From Bradyrhizobium sp. LMTR 3 (GTDB taxonomy: Bacteria; Pseudomonadota; Alphaproteobacteria; Rhizobiales; Xanthobacteraceae): a stretch of 64,000 nucleotides of DNA. Below, in pieces: positions 24,264 to 34,200 of the stretch. The notes beneath the pieces were generated by a model. It saw only the letters and a program-made list of their open reading frames with translations. It was not told the DNA's origin and did no database searches. The stretch lies in the NCBI RefSeq assembly GCF_001693485.1, contig NZ_MAXC01000002.1, positions 1 through 64,000 on the forward strand. The letters are read 5' to 3'. Made by a program: the position numbers and the translations under genes. Positions within the stretch are counted from its first letter, which is position 1. Each line of letters begins with the position of its first letter.

Positions 24264-24512
24264 GGCGACCTCCTCATGATTGGGGCGCGACGTCTCGCCT
24301 CATCTATACCAAACATGGGTTCATCCTAGCTGAAAAGCACGGGTTTCGGGGACGCTTCGCATCGGGAAATGAAGCGAAACTGAACTTGGAGATAACGGCG
24401 GAGGCCCGGGCCCGTTCCCAAAATGCCAGCACTGTCCGGCGTTTAGAGACCGGCAACGTTGCCGGACCAATGCCGCTCGGGAGTGCCGGTCTCAACCGTG
24501 GGCACACCGGTG

Positions 24513-24779
24513 TTATGAATCACGCTTGTTGCGGCGTCGCTCATTGGGGACGAACACGGCAAATACTTCCCTGACGCGAACGGCAGGCGTGACGTCGCGG
24601 GTAAAGCGAAGCTCGGCGGTCGCTCGGGTTTCTGCCACGCGAGGCGCGTAAAGCGCGCTCCCGTACAGCGATCCATCGAAGCGCAAATTGCTTTCGTCGT
24701 CGGTGAGGTAAGCGTTCGAAACAAACAGGAATACGAGCAGTGTCGATCCTACGACGGTAAAATACTTGAATATGGGCAT
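24513..24779 (-). CDS. Small protein with N-terminal membrane anchor (88 aa)
   Basis: MPIFKYFTVVGSTLLVFLFV gives one membrane segment or uncleaved signal (about 5-24), followed by a soluble tail with a YAPRVAETRATAELRFTRDV core and a basic end (NERRRNKRDS). Proteins starting MPIFKYF..VG are, from memory, a recurrent small family in Bradyrhizobium. No function is assigned. The 249 nt between it and fadE show nothing I can name. Confidence 0.65.
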   Translation of the reverse strand: MPIFKYFTVVGSTLLVFLFVSNAYLTDDESNLRFDGSLYGSALYAPRVAETRATAELRFTRDVTPAVRVREVFAVFVPNERRRNKRDS

Positions 24780-25045
24780 TGGTGGATGAGCCTCCCTTCC
24801 TGCGAAGAAGGGTGGACCGTTCGCAATAAACGCTCAGTTTAAGCGTGCCCAACTTTTGCCGGAGCGGTTGGTTGGCGGTTGCCAATTTATGACGAATTTT
24901 AGCGAATCGCCCTCTCGTCATTCCGGGGCTCGCGAAGCGAGAGCCCGGGAATCCATTCTGCAGCAGTAGCTGCGGCCTTATGGATTCCGGGCCTGCGCCC
25001 AAACGGGCGCATCCCGGAATGACCAGCGGCGAGGCAAAAACCAAG
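24780..25045. repeat. Intergenic with a REP-like palindromic element
   Basis: About 24918-25023 is a long inverted repeat with outer gtcattccggg/cccggaatgac and inner cgggaatccat/atggattccggg arms, plus a short ctcgcgaagcgag hairpin. It is the same family as about 4898-5004. The rest of the gap shows no gene. Confidence 0.65.
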
Positions 25046-26284
25046 CTAGCCCGGTCCGGCACCCTGCGTTGCCGTGTACACGGCGTAGAGCGACTGGCTC
25101 GCGGCCATGAACAAGCGGTTGCGCTTGGGGCCGCCGAAGCAGATGTTGCCGCACACTTCCGGCAAACGGATGCGGCCGATCAGCTTGCCCTCCGGGGACC
25201 ATACGGTCACGCCGCTGTAGCCGACGGCTCGGCCGGCATTGCTCGAGCACCAGACATTGCCGTTGACGTCGCAGCGCACGCCGTCCGGTCCGCACTTCAC
25301 GCCGTCGACCATGAAATCGCTGAACCGCTTGTGGTTGGTCAGCTTGTTGTCGGTGCCGACGTCGAACACGAACATGTCGCCCTTGCCGCCCGGACCGGTG
25401 TCGCCCGGCCCCTTGCCGGTAGAGGCGACATACAGCTTTTTGTAGTCGGGCGAGAAGCAGAGGCCGTTGGGATCAGGCACCTGTTCCTCGGTCACGACGA
25501 GGTCGACACGGCCAGACGGATCGATGCGATAGCAGTTGGTCGGCAGTTCGCGCTTGCCCGGCACGAAGCCTGCCGGCTGGCCGATCCGTGGATTGAGCTT
25601 GCCGGCAGAATTGCTCGGCCCACCCGCGACGTCAGGCTCACCCTCATAGAGCATGCCACCATAGGGCGGATCGGTGAACCAGTAGCTGCCGTCCGGATGC
25701 GCGACGACATCGTTCGGCGAGTTCAGCTTCTTGCCGTTATAGGAGTCCGCCAGCACGGTTGCAGTGCCGTCATGCTCATAGCGCACGACGCGCCGGGTGA
25801 GATGCTCGCAGGAAAGCTGTCGTCCCTGGAAATCAAACGAGTTGCCGTTACTGTTGTTGGACGGCGTACGGAAGATGCTGACATGACCGTCATCCTCCGA
25901 CCATCGCATCTGCCTGTTGTTGGGAATGTCGCTCCACAGGAGATAGCGCCCCTGCGCGCTCCAGGCGGGGCCTTCGGCCCACAACAGGCCGGTGTAGAGG
26001 CGCTTGATCGCCGTATTGGGCTGGGCGAGATTGTTGAAGGATGGATCGACGGCGATGATGTCGGGGTCCCAGAAATAGGTGGTGGGGGCACCGCGCGGAC
26101 TGAAATCGCGCGGCGGGCTGGTGACCGTTGACGGGGGCGCCACAGGACCAGCCTGGGCCAATGCGCTGCCGGCTCCCGTGACAGTAGCACCGGCGCATAC
26201 CGCCAAACCCTGGACAAGCGTTCGTCGTGAAATCGCGACTTCTGGATCATGCCGTTGTGAATCGCGCCGCTCCTGGCGTGTCAT
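25046..26284 (-). CDS. TAT-exported SMP-30/gluconolactonase-like protein
   Basis: 412 residues. The twin-arginine signal is clear: VAISRRTLVQGLAVCAGATV, cleaved near ALAQA. The mature protein is a six-bladed propeller of the SMP-30/gluconolaconase/LRE type: YTGLLWAEGPAWSAQGRYLL, WSDIPNNRQMRWSEDDG, LNSPNDVVAHPDGSYWFTDP, PDPNGLCFSPDYKKLYVAST, DGVRCDVNGNVWCSSNAG and GGPKRNRLFMAASQSLYAVY. The E-N-D metal ligands of the family fit AEGPAW, NSPNDV and DG(V)KC. It probably hydrolyses a sugar lactone in the periplasm. GGGAGG lies 6 nt before the ATG at 26284. It stands alone, divergent from the next gene. Confidence 0.88.
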   Translation of the reverse strand: MTRQERRDSQRHDPEVAISRRTLVQGLAVCAGATVTGAGSALAQAGPVAPPSTVTSPPRDFSPRGAPTTYFWDPDIIAVDPSFNNLAQPNTAIKRLYTGLLWAEGPAWSAQGRYLLWSDIPNNRQMRWSEDDGHVSIFRTPSNNSNGNSFDFQGRQLSCEHLTRRVVRYEHDGTATVLADSYNGKKLNSPNDVVAHPDGSYWFTDPPYGGMLYEGEPDVAGGPSNSAGKLNPRIGQPAGFVPGKRELPTNCYRIDPSGRVDLVVTEEQVPDPNGLCFSPDYKKLYVASTGKGPGDTGPGGKGDMFVFDVGTDNKLTNHKRFSDFMVDGVKCGPDGVRCDVNGNVWCSSNAGRAVGYSGVTVWSPEGKLIGRIRLPEVCGNICFGGPKRNRLFMAASQSLYAVYTATQGAGPG

Positions 26285-26560
26285 CGCATCCTCCCAATCT
26301 GTTCGCCGGCCGTTGATCCGGCCTGGCAACTTGAGGTTAGTCCGGTCCGTGCCCGGTTGCGAGAGCTGCTTTTGATTTCAGCCCCGGTTCAGGCTTGCAG
26401 CCGAAAATGGCATCAACTCGTCCAATGCATGTCTGTCAGGAGGCTCCGCCATCATCGCGCTTGGGGCAATCGCCCACGTGGCGACAAGGTGCGCGACATG
26501 CTAGTCATTCGACAGTTGGTCGAATTCTCCGGCAAATCAGTCGGTCCGCGGGCAATCAAA

Positions 26561-27871
26561 ATGAACACGCCGACCCGGCAGATATTGCATTGCACCGCTG
26601 GATCTCGCGGCAAACGACTTTTTGCTGCGGCCTTGTCATTGGCAATCTGGACGGACATGGCCGCAGCCAATCAAGCGGCCAAAGTCCCCGCGCCGTCGCC
26701 GAGCAAGCTCGAACGTATCACTGAATTCTTCAACGACGAAGTTGCAACGGGGCGGTTGCCGGGCGCCGTCGTATTGATTCAGCAACACGGCAGGCCGGTC
26801 TATCTGAAATGTTTCGGCTTTCAGGATGTCGAGACCAAGGCTCCGATGACATCAGATACGATCTTTGCGCTTCATTCGATGACGAAGCCAATCACCAGTG
26901 TCGCGGCGATGATGTTGATCGACGCAGGCAAGCTCTCGCCCGCCGATCCCGCGTCCAAATTCATTCCAGGGTTTGCTGACGCGAAGGTAGTTGTCGGTTC
27001 TGAAACTCTTGACGGCAAGAACGTTCTAACGCTTGTCCCGGCAGATCGGCCGGTGACCGTTATGGATCTGCTACGCCATACGTCGGGCATCACGTACGAT
27101 TATATCGGCGGCAAGCTGATCATGAAGGCCTATTCGGAATCAGGCCTTTTCGATGGGCGTTACACCAACAAGGTGTTTGCCGATCGCATCGCCAGATTGC
27201 CCCTGGCACGACAACCCGGCACGCTTTGGCGTTACGGACATTCAACCGACGTCCTCGGACGCATCATCGAGATCGTATCCGGGCAGACACTCTATCAGTT
27301 TGAAAAGCAGCACATCTTCGATCCGCTAGGTATGACCAGCACGAAATTCGTGCTGGAGAGTGCCGACGAACGCGCGCGGATGGCGGAGCCGCTGCCAGGC
27401 GATACCATCCTGAAACTTGCGGAGACTGAACGCCGCGCCCATCCGGAATGGGAATCCGGCGGCGGCGGGTTGGTCTCGACACTGAACGACTATGCCCGTT
27501 TTGCCCAGATGATCCTCAACGGCGGGCAACTCGATGGCAAACGGTACCTTAGCCCGGCCGCATTCAAGTCGATGACGTCAGACCATATCGGGCCCGGCTC
27601 CGGCGTCGCGCGGGATTATTACTACTTTCCCGGAGATGGCTTTGGCTACGGCTATGGTTTTGCCGTGCGCACCGATCCAGGAAATGCCAAGCCGCCGCCG
27701 CCAGGGTCGATCGGCGAACTCAAATGGGATAGCGGCAGCGGCACCTATTTCGGTGTCGACCCGAAGCTGGACATGATCTACATCCTGCTGGAGCAGACCC
27801 AGAACGAACGTGGACGCATCACACCCGCGTTCAAGAAGCTGGTTTACGACGCGTTTGCCACGGACGAATGA
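26561..27871 (+). CDS. Serine hydrolase, beta-lactamase/class C fold (esterase-like)
   Basis: 436 residues from the ATG at 26561, which gives a credible export signal (MNTPTRQILHCTAGSRGKRL then FAAALSLAIWTDMAAA). The upstream ATG at 26498 only adds a poor N-terminus. Catalytic marks: S-x-x-K in LHSMTKPITS, the Tyr of YxN/S in RYGHSTDVLGRIIEIVSG, and a C-terminal WDSGSGTYFGVDPKLDMIYI in place of K-T-G. These fit the EstB/class C esterase and D-aminopeptidase group rather than a true beta-lactamase. Probably periplasmic hydrolysis of an ester or amide; substrate unknown. Confidence 0.85.
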   Translation: MNTPTRQILHCTAGSRGKRLFAAALSLAIWTDMAAANQAAKVPAPSPSKLERITEFFNDEVATGRLPGAVVLIQQHGRPVYLKCFGFQDVETKAPMTSDTIFALHSMTKPITSVAAMMLIDAGKLSPADPASKFIPGFADAKVVVGSETLDGKNVLTLVPADRPVTVMDLLRHTSGITYDYIGGKLIMKAYSESGLFDGRYTNKVFADRIARLPLARQPGTLWRYGHSTDVLGRIIEIVSGQTLYQFEKQHIFDPLGMTSTKFVLESADERARMAEPLPGDTILKLAETERRAHPEWESGGGGLVSTLNDYARFAQMILNGGQLDGKRYLSPAAFKSMTSDHIGPGSGVARDYYYFPGDGFGYGYGFAVRTDPGNAKPPPPGSIGELKWDSGSGTYFGVDPKLDMIYILLEQTQNERGRITPAFKKLVYDAFATDE

Positions 27872-27886
27872 TCCGGTGGCGTTGCG

Positions 27887-28663
27887 CTACGTCAATCCTT
27901 CGTCGGGAATATTCAACACCGTACCGCAGGCCTTGCAGTGAACTGCATCGCTGTCATGGCGCTGCAATCCGCAGACGGGGCAAGCAAATCGCACCTTGTT
28001 GGGCGAGAGCAGCGCGCGGGCAAGATTGAAAAACAGGGTGACTCCGAAAATCATGATGACGACCGAGATCATGCGGCCGACAGTCCCGTGCAGGGTGATG
28101 TCGCCAAAGCCGGTCGTCGTCAGCGCGGTGACGGTGAAATAGAGCGCGTCAGCATAATTCGATATCTGAGCGTTACGGAATTTTTGGGTCTCATAAACGA
28201 TCGCAGTCATCACGAAGATGAAGACCGCAAGATTGGTCACCGCGAAGATCACTTCCTCGTTGCGCCGGAAGAATGAACTGTCCTGGCGTAGCCGCACCAG
28301 CATCTGATAGTCGCGCAGCAGCCGCAGCGTTCGCAGGATCCGCAGAAAACCACCGGCCTCTCCGGCCAGCGGCGCCAGGAACGAAATGATCGCGACGACA
28401 TCCGTCCATGTCGAGAAGCGTGTGAACTCCAGCATTCGATGCCGGCTGACGAGCAGCCGCGCGGAAAAATCCGCCAGGATCACGATGCCGAACAGGACAT
28501 CGAGTACTTCAGTGATATCGTTGGAGGGGAAGAACGACGTCGCGATGATGAACAGGACGGTTACGATATCGAACATTAGTAGCGCGTAGCGAAAACGGAC
28601 GCCTTCCGGCGTGGCACCCTCGTAGAGCTGTCGGACATTGTTCTGGAGCGAGGCAAATGACAT
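27887..28663 (-). CDS. Voltage-gated-type potassium channel with C-terminal zinc ribbon
   Basis: 258 residues, full S1-S6 plan. S4 carries regular Arg (FLRILRTLRLLRDYQ, 106-120), the pore helix is YFTVTALTT and the selectivity filter TTGFGD is at 183-188 (GFG, K+-type). S6 is ISVVIMIFGVTLFFNLARAL. Unusually for a channel this small, the cytoplasmic tail is a Cys4 zinc ribbon: C228-P-V-C231 and C243-K-A-C246. A metal-sensing or assembly role for the ribbon is inference. It stands alone on the minus strand, convergent with the hydrolase. Confidence 0.88.
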   Translation of the reverse strand: MSFASLQNNVRQLYEGATPEGVRFRYALLMFDIVTVLFIIATSFFPSNDITEVLDVLFGIVILADFSARLLVSRHRMLEFTRFSTWTDVVAIISFLAPLAGEAGGFLRILRTLRLLRDYQMLVRLRQDSSFFRRNEEVIFAVTNLAVFIFVMTAIVYETQKFRNAQISNYADALYFTVTALTTTGFGDITLHGTVGRMISVVIMIFGVTLFFNLARALLSPNKVRFACPVCGLQRHDSDAVHCKACGTVLNIPDEGLT

Positions 28664-28752
28664 GGCGCATATTCACCGCTCACATGCGTCATTGCAAATG
28701 ATGTTGGTGGCGACCATGACAAATTGCGTGCCAGCCCTCCTCCCACCAGACG

Positions 28753-29745
28753 TCACTTCCTGTTGGCCGCCTCGCGCTCGATGAAAGCAACCTCCACGCC
28801 CTTCTTCAGGAGCTTTGCCAATTTGTCGGCGTCCCAGTTGGTGAGACGCACGCAGCCGTGAGATTCCGCCTTGCTTACCTTCGACGGATTGGCCGTGCCG
28901 TGAATGCCGTAGCCTTCCGCGGAAAGTCCGATCCACTGCGTTCCGACGGGGTTGTTCGGCCCGGGCTTGATCGTGAAGGCGCGCCTGGATCTGACTTCCT
29001 TGAACTTATAATCCGGGTTGTAGCGGTAGTACGGGCGGGCATCGATCGAAGTCACCTTAAGCACGCCGCTCGGGGTCGGCTTTTCCTCGCTTCCGACGGT
29101 TGCGGGAAAGAAGGCGATCAGATCGGAATTCGCGAACGCCTTGACGGTCTGCGAGCTCTTGTCGACCTCGACACGGGTTGCAATTGGTTTCGTCTCTTTC
29201 GCCATCACATTGATTACCGAGATCGTCTGGTCGGCCTGGTCGAATTTCTTGCCGGGGTTGAGGGCCGCGAGCAGCGCCTCGCTCATGTGAAATTTCTCGG
29301 CGATGGCCTCGCGCGGACTGGTGTAATCGAGCGCCTTCAGCCGTTTCATGTCTTCCATCCTGGCGGGCAGCTTCTTTAAGAACGGCCCCTTCACGTCTGC
29401 CGCTGCGATCTTGTAGTCGACGACGATCGCATCCGCGCTGGTCGCGATCAAAGCGCTCCAGACCTCCGGGGTCAGCGGCTGCTTGTTGACGATGAGGCCT
29501 TTGGCTTCGGCGAACGCCCGCAACGCTTTCTGGGCGTTCTCGCCGAGCTTGCCGTCGATCTCGCCCGGCGAGAAATTAGCGCGGTCGAGCAGCACCTGGG
29601 CCTTGACGACAATGGGATCGATCTTGTCGTTGGCCGGCGGCTTGCCCCTGAACGCCGCGTTGTTGACTGCCGCCGCATCGAGGCCTGCGAAGGCCGGGTG
29701 GACAAGGCAGGCGAGCACGGTCAGCCCGGCAAACAAGCGGATCAT
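28753..29745 (-). CDS. L,D-transpeptidase (YkuD family)
   Basis: Periplasmic peptidoglycan cross-linker, 330 residues. Signal peptide [20 protein letters not shown]. An N-terminal peptidoglycan-binding-like repeat follows ([40 protein letters not shown]), then a LysM-like helix pair ([25 protein letters not shown]), then the YkuD domain with [20 protein letters not shown] plus [14 protein letters not shown]; the nucleophile is the Cys of SHGCVRL. It forms 3-3 cross-links or attaches proteins to peptidoglycan. The start at 29745 is set by the signal peptide; the frame upstream runs through a repeat. Confidence 0.92.
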   Translation of the reverse strand: MIRLFAGLTVLACLVHPAFAGLDAAAVNNAAFRGKPPANDKIDPIVVKAQVLLDRANFSPGEIDGKLGENAQKALRAFAEAKGLIVNKQPLTPEVWSALIATSADAIVVDYKIAAADVKGPFLKKLPARMEDMKRLKALDYTSPREAIAEKFHMSEALLAALNPGKKFDQADQTISVINVMAKETKPIATRVEVDKSSQTVKAFANSDLIAFFPATVGSEEKPTPSGVLKVTSIDARPYYRYNPDYKFKEVRSRRAFTIKPGPNNPVGTQWIGLSAEGYGIHGTANPSKVSKAESHGCVRLTNWDADKLAKLLKKGVEVAFIEREAANRK

Positions 29746-29853
29746 CGGCAATCTCCGAAATACAGACGATAAGCATTTCGGCGCGTCGGAGTTCCGTGTT
29801 GCCGTGGGGCGCGCATGCGCGCGACCCGTTGGCTGCATCCGGACTACATTCGC

Positions 29854-30486
29854 TTAATCCGGCCGGATCATCTCGAACATGTTTTCCGGCTTAATCTCGA
29901 AATAGTCGCCGCGGCGGCCGGCGCGGACGATGGGATGGGCGAGGCCGGTCTGGTAGACGCCATCCTTGAGGAAGGCCTTGTCGATATGGACGGCGACGAC
30001 TTCGCCCAGCGTCAGCCAGGCCAGCGCCTTTTCGCCGTCCTTGCCCTGCAACTGGATGATCTGCGTCAGTTTGCATTCGAAGGCAACGGGGCTTTCCGCC
30101 ACCCGGGGCACGTTGACGAGCTTGCAGGACGCGGCCGTAAGGCCTGCGAGCGCGAACTCATCGACTTCAGGGGCAACGTGGGCCGCCGTCGCGTTCATCT
30201 GCTTCGCCAGATCCATCGTGGCGAGATTCCAGACGAACTCCCCGGTCTCCTGGATATTGCCCGCGCTGTCTTTCCAGTTGGTGGAGGAAAAGCCGATGAT
30301 CGGCGGCACGTAGCAGAAGGCGTTGAAGAAGCTGTAGGGCGCCAGATTGACGTTGCCCTTGCCATCGCGCGAGGAAATCCACCCGATCGGACGCGGCGCA
30401 ATGATGGCGTTGAAGGGATCGTGCTTGAGGCCGTGGCCGTTCTTCGGCTCGTAGAAATGCAGGTCTTTTGGGCTCTTGGCGTCCAT
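29854..30486 (-). CDS. Flavin reductase-like domain protein
   Basis: 210 residues, split-barrel FMN-binding fold of the DIM6/NTAB type. Marks: FNAIIAPRPIGWISSRDGKG, NVNLAPYSFFNAFCYVPPII, a stretch GFSSTNWKDSAGNIQETGEF, VWNLATMDLAKQMNATAAH, and CKLTQIIQLQ with a late GEVVAVHID strand. It reduces flavin with NAD(P)H or acts as an FMN-containing oxidoreductase. The start at 30486 (MDAKSPKDLHF) is the natural one; the frame further upstream is translated REP repeat. No partner monooxygenase is adjacent. It overlaps nothing and may be monocistronic. Confidence 0.88.
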   Translation of the reverse strand: MDAKSPKDLHFYEPKNGHGLKHDPFNAIIAPRPIGWISSRDGKGNVNLAPYSFFNAFCYVPPIIGFSSTNWKDSAGNIQETGEFVWNLATMDLAKQMNATAAHVAPEVDEFALAGLTAASCKLVNVPRVAESPVAFECKLTQIIQLQGKDGEKALAWLTLGEVVAVHIDKAFLKDGVYQTGLAHPIVRAGRRGDYFEIKPENMFEMIRPD

Positions 30487-30496
30487 TCCGGCTCGT

Positions 30497-30620
30497 CCTT
30501 CTTCGTCATTACGAGGAGCGATTGCGACGAAGCACCCCATGTCACGGCACGCGGCGCGATGGATTGCTTCCGCCTTCGCTAAAGCTACGGCGGACAAGTC
30601 GCTTCGCTCGCAATGACGGC
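30497..30620. repeat. REP-like element (cattacgag / ctcgcaatgacg)
   Basis: Inverted repeat with cgtcattacgaggagcga at one end and tcgctcgcaatgacg at the other, an inner gatggattgcttc block and a ttcgctaaagctacggcgga module also seen in the 1905-2790 composite. It fills the gap between the tetR and flavin-reductase genes. Confidence 0.65.
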
Positions 30621-30640
30621 GGTGTCAAGAAGGGAACGTT

Positions 30641-31249
30641 TCAATTCGCCTTGGCACGTGGCGACAGCCCCGCAATGACGAAATCGATCATTTCGTCGAT
30701 CGTCGGGCCGGGCTTGGTGGCGCATTGCGCGATCATCTGCGGGTGGAAGAACCGCATCATCGCGGTGCAGGCGCAGAGCGAGGCCAGTTGCAAATCGGCA
30801 ACCTCGAACTCGCCGGAGGCGGCGCCCTGCCCGATCACCTGGCCGATGGTCCGGGCAATCATCTCCATATGAGCGACGCAAACGCCCCAGTCCTCCTGCA
30901 TCGCTATCTCGACCATCTCATGCAGCTTGGAATCGCCGACATAGCGCTCGGTGTTCATGCGATTGATGGTCTTCATCATGTCGCGCAGACGGACCGCCGC
31001 GGGTCCAGGCATCGACGCGATCCGTTGCGTCTCGACCTCGACCTCGCCCATCAAGGTCCGCGCCACGCCCTCGTGAATCGCCTTCTTCGAATCGAAGAAG
31101 CGATAGACGTTGGCGGGGCTCATCCGCAATTCCTTGGCGATGTCGGCGACCGTCGTCTTCTGGTAGCCCATCTGCCTGAACAGACGCTCCGCCACCACGA
31201 GGATCTTCTCGCGGGTGTCAGTCTCGATGTGTTCCGAAATCAGCGTCAT
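30641..31249 (-). CDS. TetR-family repressor of the adjacent efflux operon
   Basis: 202 residues. The N-terminal HTH is canonical: TREKILVVAERLFRQMGYQK then TTVADIAKELRMSPANVYRF and FDSKKAI. The C-terminal ligand domain is helical (RDMMKTINRMNTERYVGDSK, MIARTIGQVIGQGAASGEFE). It is the last gene of an MFP-RND-TetR transcription unit, 19 nt after the RND gene, an order that gives autoregulation if it binds the palindrome at 35656-35677. The start at 31249 (MTLISEH) is preferred to 31261. Confidence 0.9.
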   Translation of the reverse strand: MTLISEHIETDTREKILVVAERLFRQMGYQKTTVADIAKELRMSPANVYRFFDSKKAIHEGVARTLMGEVEVETQRIASMPGPAAVRLRDMMKTINRMNTERYVGDSKLHEMVEIAMQEDWGVCVAHMEMIARTIGQVIGQGAASGEFEVADLQLASLCACTAMMRFFHPQMIAQCATKPGPTIDEMIDFVIAGLSPRAKAN

Positions 31250-31268
31250 GTCAGCTCTCAATGTTCAA

Positions 31269-34200
31269 TTATTCTGCGGCGTCGGCAAGCGGAATTGCGT
31301 GCGGACCCTTGGGGTGCTCCTTGGCCTGATGTTGCGCCGCAAGATCGGGCTGCTCGGCCTGACCGCTTTCTTCCAGGCTCTTCCTGAACCACAGGGCGTA
31401 AAGGCCCGGCAGGTACAGCAGGGTCAGGAAGGTTGCTACAAACAAGCCGCCCATGATAGTGATCGCCATCGGCCCCCAGAAGGCGGAGCGCGACAGCGGG
31501 ATCATGGCCAGGATCGCCGCCAGCGCCGTCAGGATCACCGGGCGAGCCCGCCGGACGGTGGCTTCGACGATGGCTTCCTTCCGCGTCAGGCCCTGGGAAA
31601 CGTCGGCTTCGATCTGATCGACCAGAATCACCGCGTTGCGCATGATCATGCCGGCCAGCGCGATCAGTCCGAGCAGCGCCACAAAGCCGAACGGCTGGTT
31701 GGCAATATTGAGGCCGAGCGAGGCGCCGACGATGCCGAGCGGCGCGGTCAGGAACACCAGGATCAGGCGTGAGAAGCTCTGCAACTGGATCATCAGCAGG
31801 GTGAGCATCACCAGCGCCATCAGCGGAAACAGCAGGGCGATCGAGGCATTGCCCTTTTCGGATTCCTCGAACGCGCCGCCGGGCTCGATCCGGTAGGCCG
31901 GCTCGAGATGGTCGCGGATTTCCTTCAGCTTCGGCCAGATCTGGTTGGTGATGTCGGGCGCCTGCACGCCGTCGACGACGTCGGTCCGCACCGTAATCGC
32001 CATATCGCGGTTGCGCCGCCACATGATCGGTTCCTCATGGGAATATTCGATCCTGGCGATCTGCTGCAGCGGTACGGCGACGCCATTGCGCGACGTCACG
32101 GTCAGATCGCCGACGCGGCCGAGGTCCAGCCGCTCCGACGGTACCGCGCGCGCGACCACGCCGACCTTCTCGATGCCGTCGCGAATGGTGGTGACCGGCG
32201 CGCCCGAGATCAGCATCGCAAGCGCCTGCGAGACGTCCTGCGGGGTGAGGCCGAGCGCCCTCGCCCGGTCCTGATCGACCACGAGCTTCAGGTAAGGCGA
32301 CTGCTCGTTCCAGTCGAGTTGCGGCTCGGTGACGCTGGGATTTTGCTTCATGACATCGCGGACCTTGTAGGCGATGTCGCGCACGGTATTGGGGTCGGGG
32401 CCGATCACGCGGAACTGGACCGGAAAACCGACCGGTGGGCCGAAATTGAAGCGATCGATGCGAACGCGCGCTTCGGACAGGTCGCCCTCGGCGACTGCCT
32501 TCTCCAGTCGCGCCTTGATCCGCTCGCGGGCCTCGACGTCCTTGGAGACGATCACGATCTCGGCAAAGGCCTCGTTGGGCAGTTGGGGATTGAGGCCGAG
32601 CCAGAAGCGCGGCGAACCCTGACCGACATAGGCGGTGTAGGTCGCGATGTCCTTGTCGTCCTTCAAGAGCGCCTCGGCCTTCTTGACGGACTTCTCAGTG
32701 ACGTTGAAGGCGGTGCCTTCCGGCAGGCGCAGTTGCAGGAACAGCTCGGGCCGCTCCGACAGCGGGAAGAATTGCTGCTGCACGTTGCCGAAGCCCACGA
32801 TCGAGAGCGCGAACACGCCGACGGTCGCCGCCACGACCTTGATCCGGTGATCGACGCACCACTGCACCACGGCGCGCAAGCCCCGATACATCCGCGTCTC
32901 GTAGATCGCGTGCGGATCGTGGTTATGATGGACCGCGATGTTGGGCAGGAGCTTGACGCCGATATAGGGCGTGAAGATCACTGCCACGAACCAGGATGCG
33001 ACCAGCGAGATCGCCACGATCCAGAAGATGCCGCCGGCATATTCGCCGACCGCCGAATTGGCAAAGCCGATGGGGAGGAAGCCAGCGGCCGTGACCAGCG
33101 TTCCCGTGAGCATCGGAAACGCAGTTGATTCCCAGGCAAAGGCGGCCGCGCGGACGCGGTCCCAGCCCTGTTCCATTTTCACCACCATCATCTCGACGGC
33201 GATGATGGCGTCGTCGACCAGCAGGCCGAGCGCGATGATCAGCGCGCCGAGTGTAATGCGGTGCAGGTCGATCGACATCGCGTTCATGACGATGAAAACG
33301 ATCGCCAGCACCAGCGGCACCGACGTTGCCACTACGATGCCGGTGCGCCAGCCGAGCGCCACGAAGGAGACGAACAGCACGATCGCCAGCGCCTCGATGA
33401 AGGAATGCACGAACTCGCCGACCGCGCGCTCGACCACCTTTGGCTGGTCGGCGATCTGTTCGACCTCGATGCCCTGCGGCACGGCCTTCATGAAATCGTT
33501 AGTCGCCTTCTCGACATCCTTTCCGAGTTCGAGGATATTGGCGCCCTTGGTGGTGACGACGCCGATGCCGATCGCAGGCTTGCCTTCCTGGCGGGCGACG
33601 AAGGTCGGGGGATCGACGAAGCCGTGGGTGACGGTCGCGATATCGCCGAGCCGGAACACGCGGCCGTTGCTTTCGACCGGGGTTTCCGCGACTGCCTTGG
33701 CGCCATCGAGTGCGCCGGTGACACGCAGCGGCACGCGCTGCGATGAGGTTTCCACCGTGCCTGCGGGCGTAACGTTGTTCTGCTTGGCGAGCGAATCGAA
33801 CAGCGCCTGCGGCGTGATGCCGAGCGTCGCCAGCTTGGCGTGGGAGAATTCGACGAAGATGCGTTCGTCCTGGGTGCCGTAGAGGTTGACCTTGGTGACG
33901 CCGGTGACCTTCAGCAGCCGCTGGCGCATGCCCTCGGCGGCCTTCTTCAACTGCGCGTAGTCGGCGCCGTCACCGGTCATCATGTAGAGAATGGAATCGA
34001 CGTCGGAGAATTCGTCGTTGACGTTCGGGCCGAGCAGGCCTGCGGGCAACTGGCCCTGCACGTCGACGAGCTTCTTGCGCAACAGATAGAACAGGTAGGG
34101 CACGTCCTTCGGCGGCGTCGAATCCTTGAAGGTGACCTGCATCGCCGTGAACGACGGCTTGGAATAGGTCTGCACCTTCTCGAAGAATGGCAATTCCTGC

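Noticed and set aside
22353-24329. 658-codon open frame opposite fadE
   Set aside because: Antisense shadow with low-complexity His/Arg/Gln-rich translation and no family features. The same holds for the long frames opposite fadJ (19277-20893), fadI (20812-22038) and the GGT-like gene (44448-45944).
26561-27871. Calling the serine hydrolase a beta-lactamase resistance gene
   Set aside because: It keeps S-x-x-K and Tyr but has WDSGSG in place of K-T-G and the overall look of esterase/aminopeptidase relatives, so antibiotic resistance is not supported.
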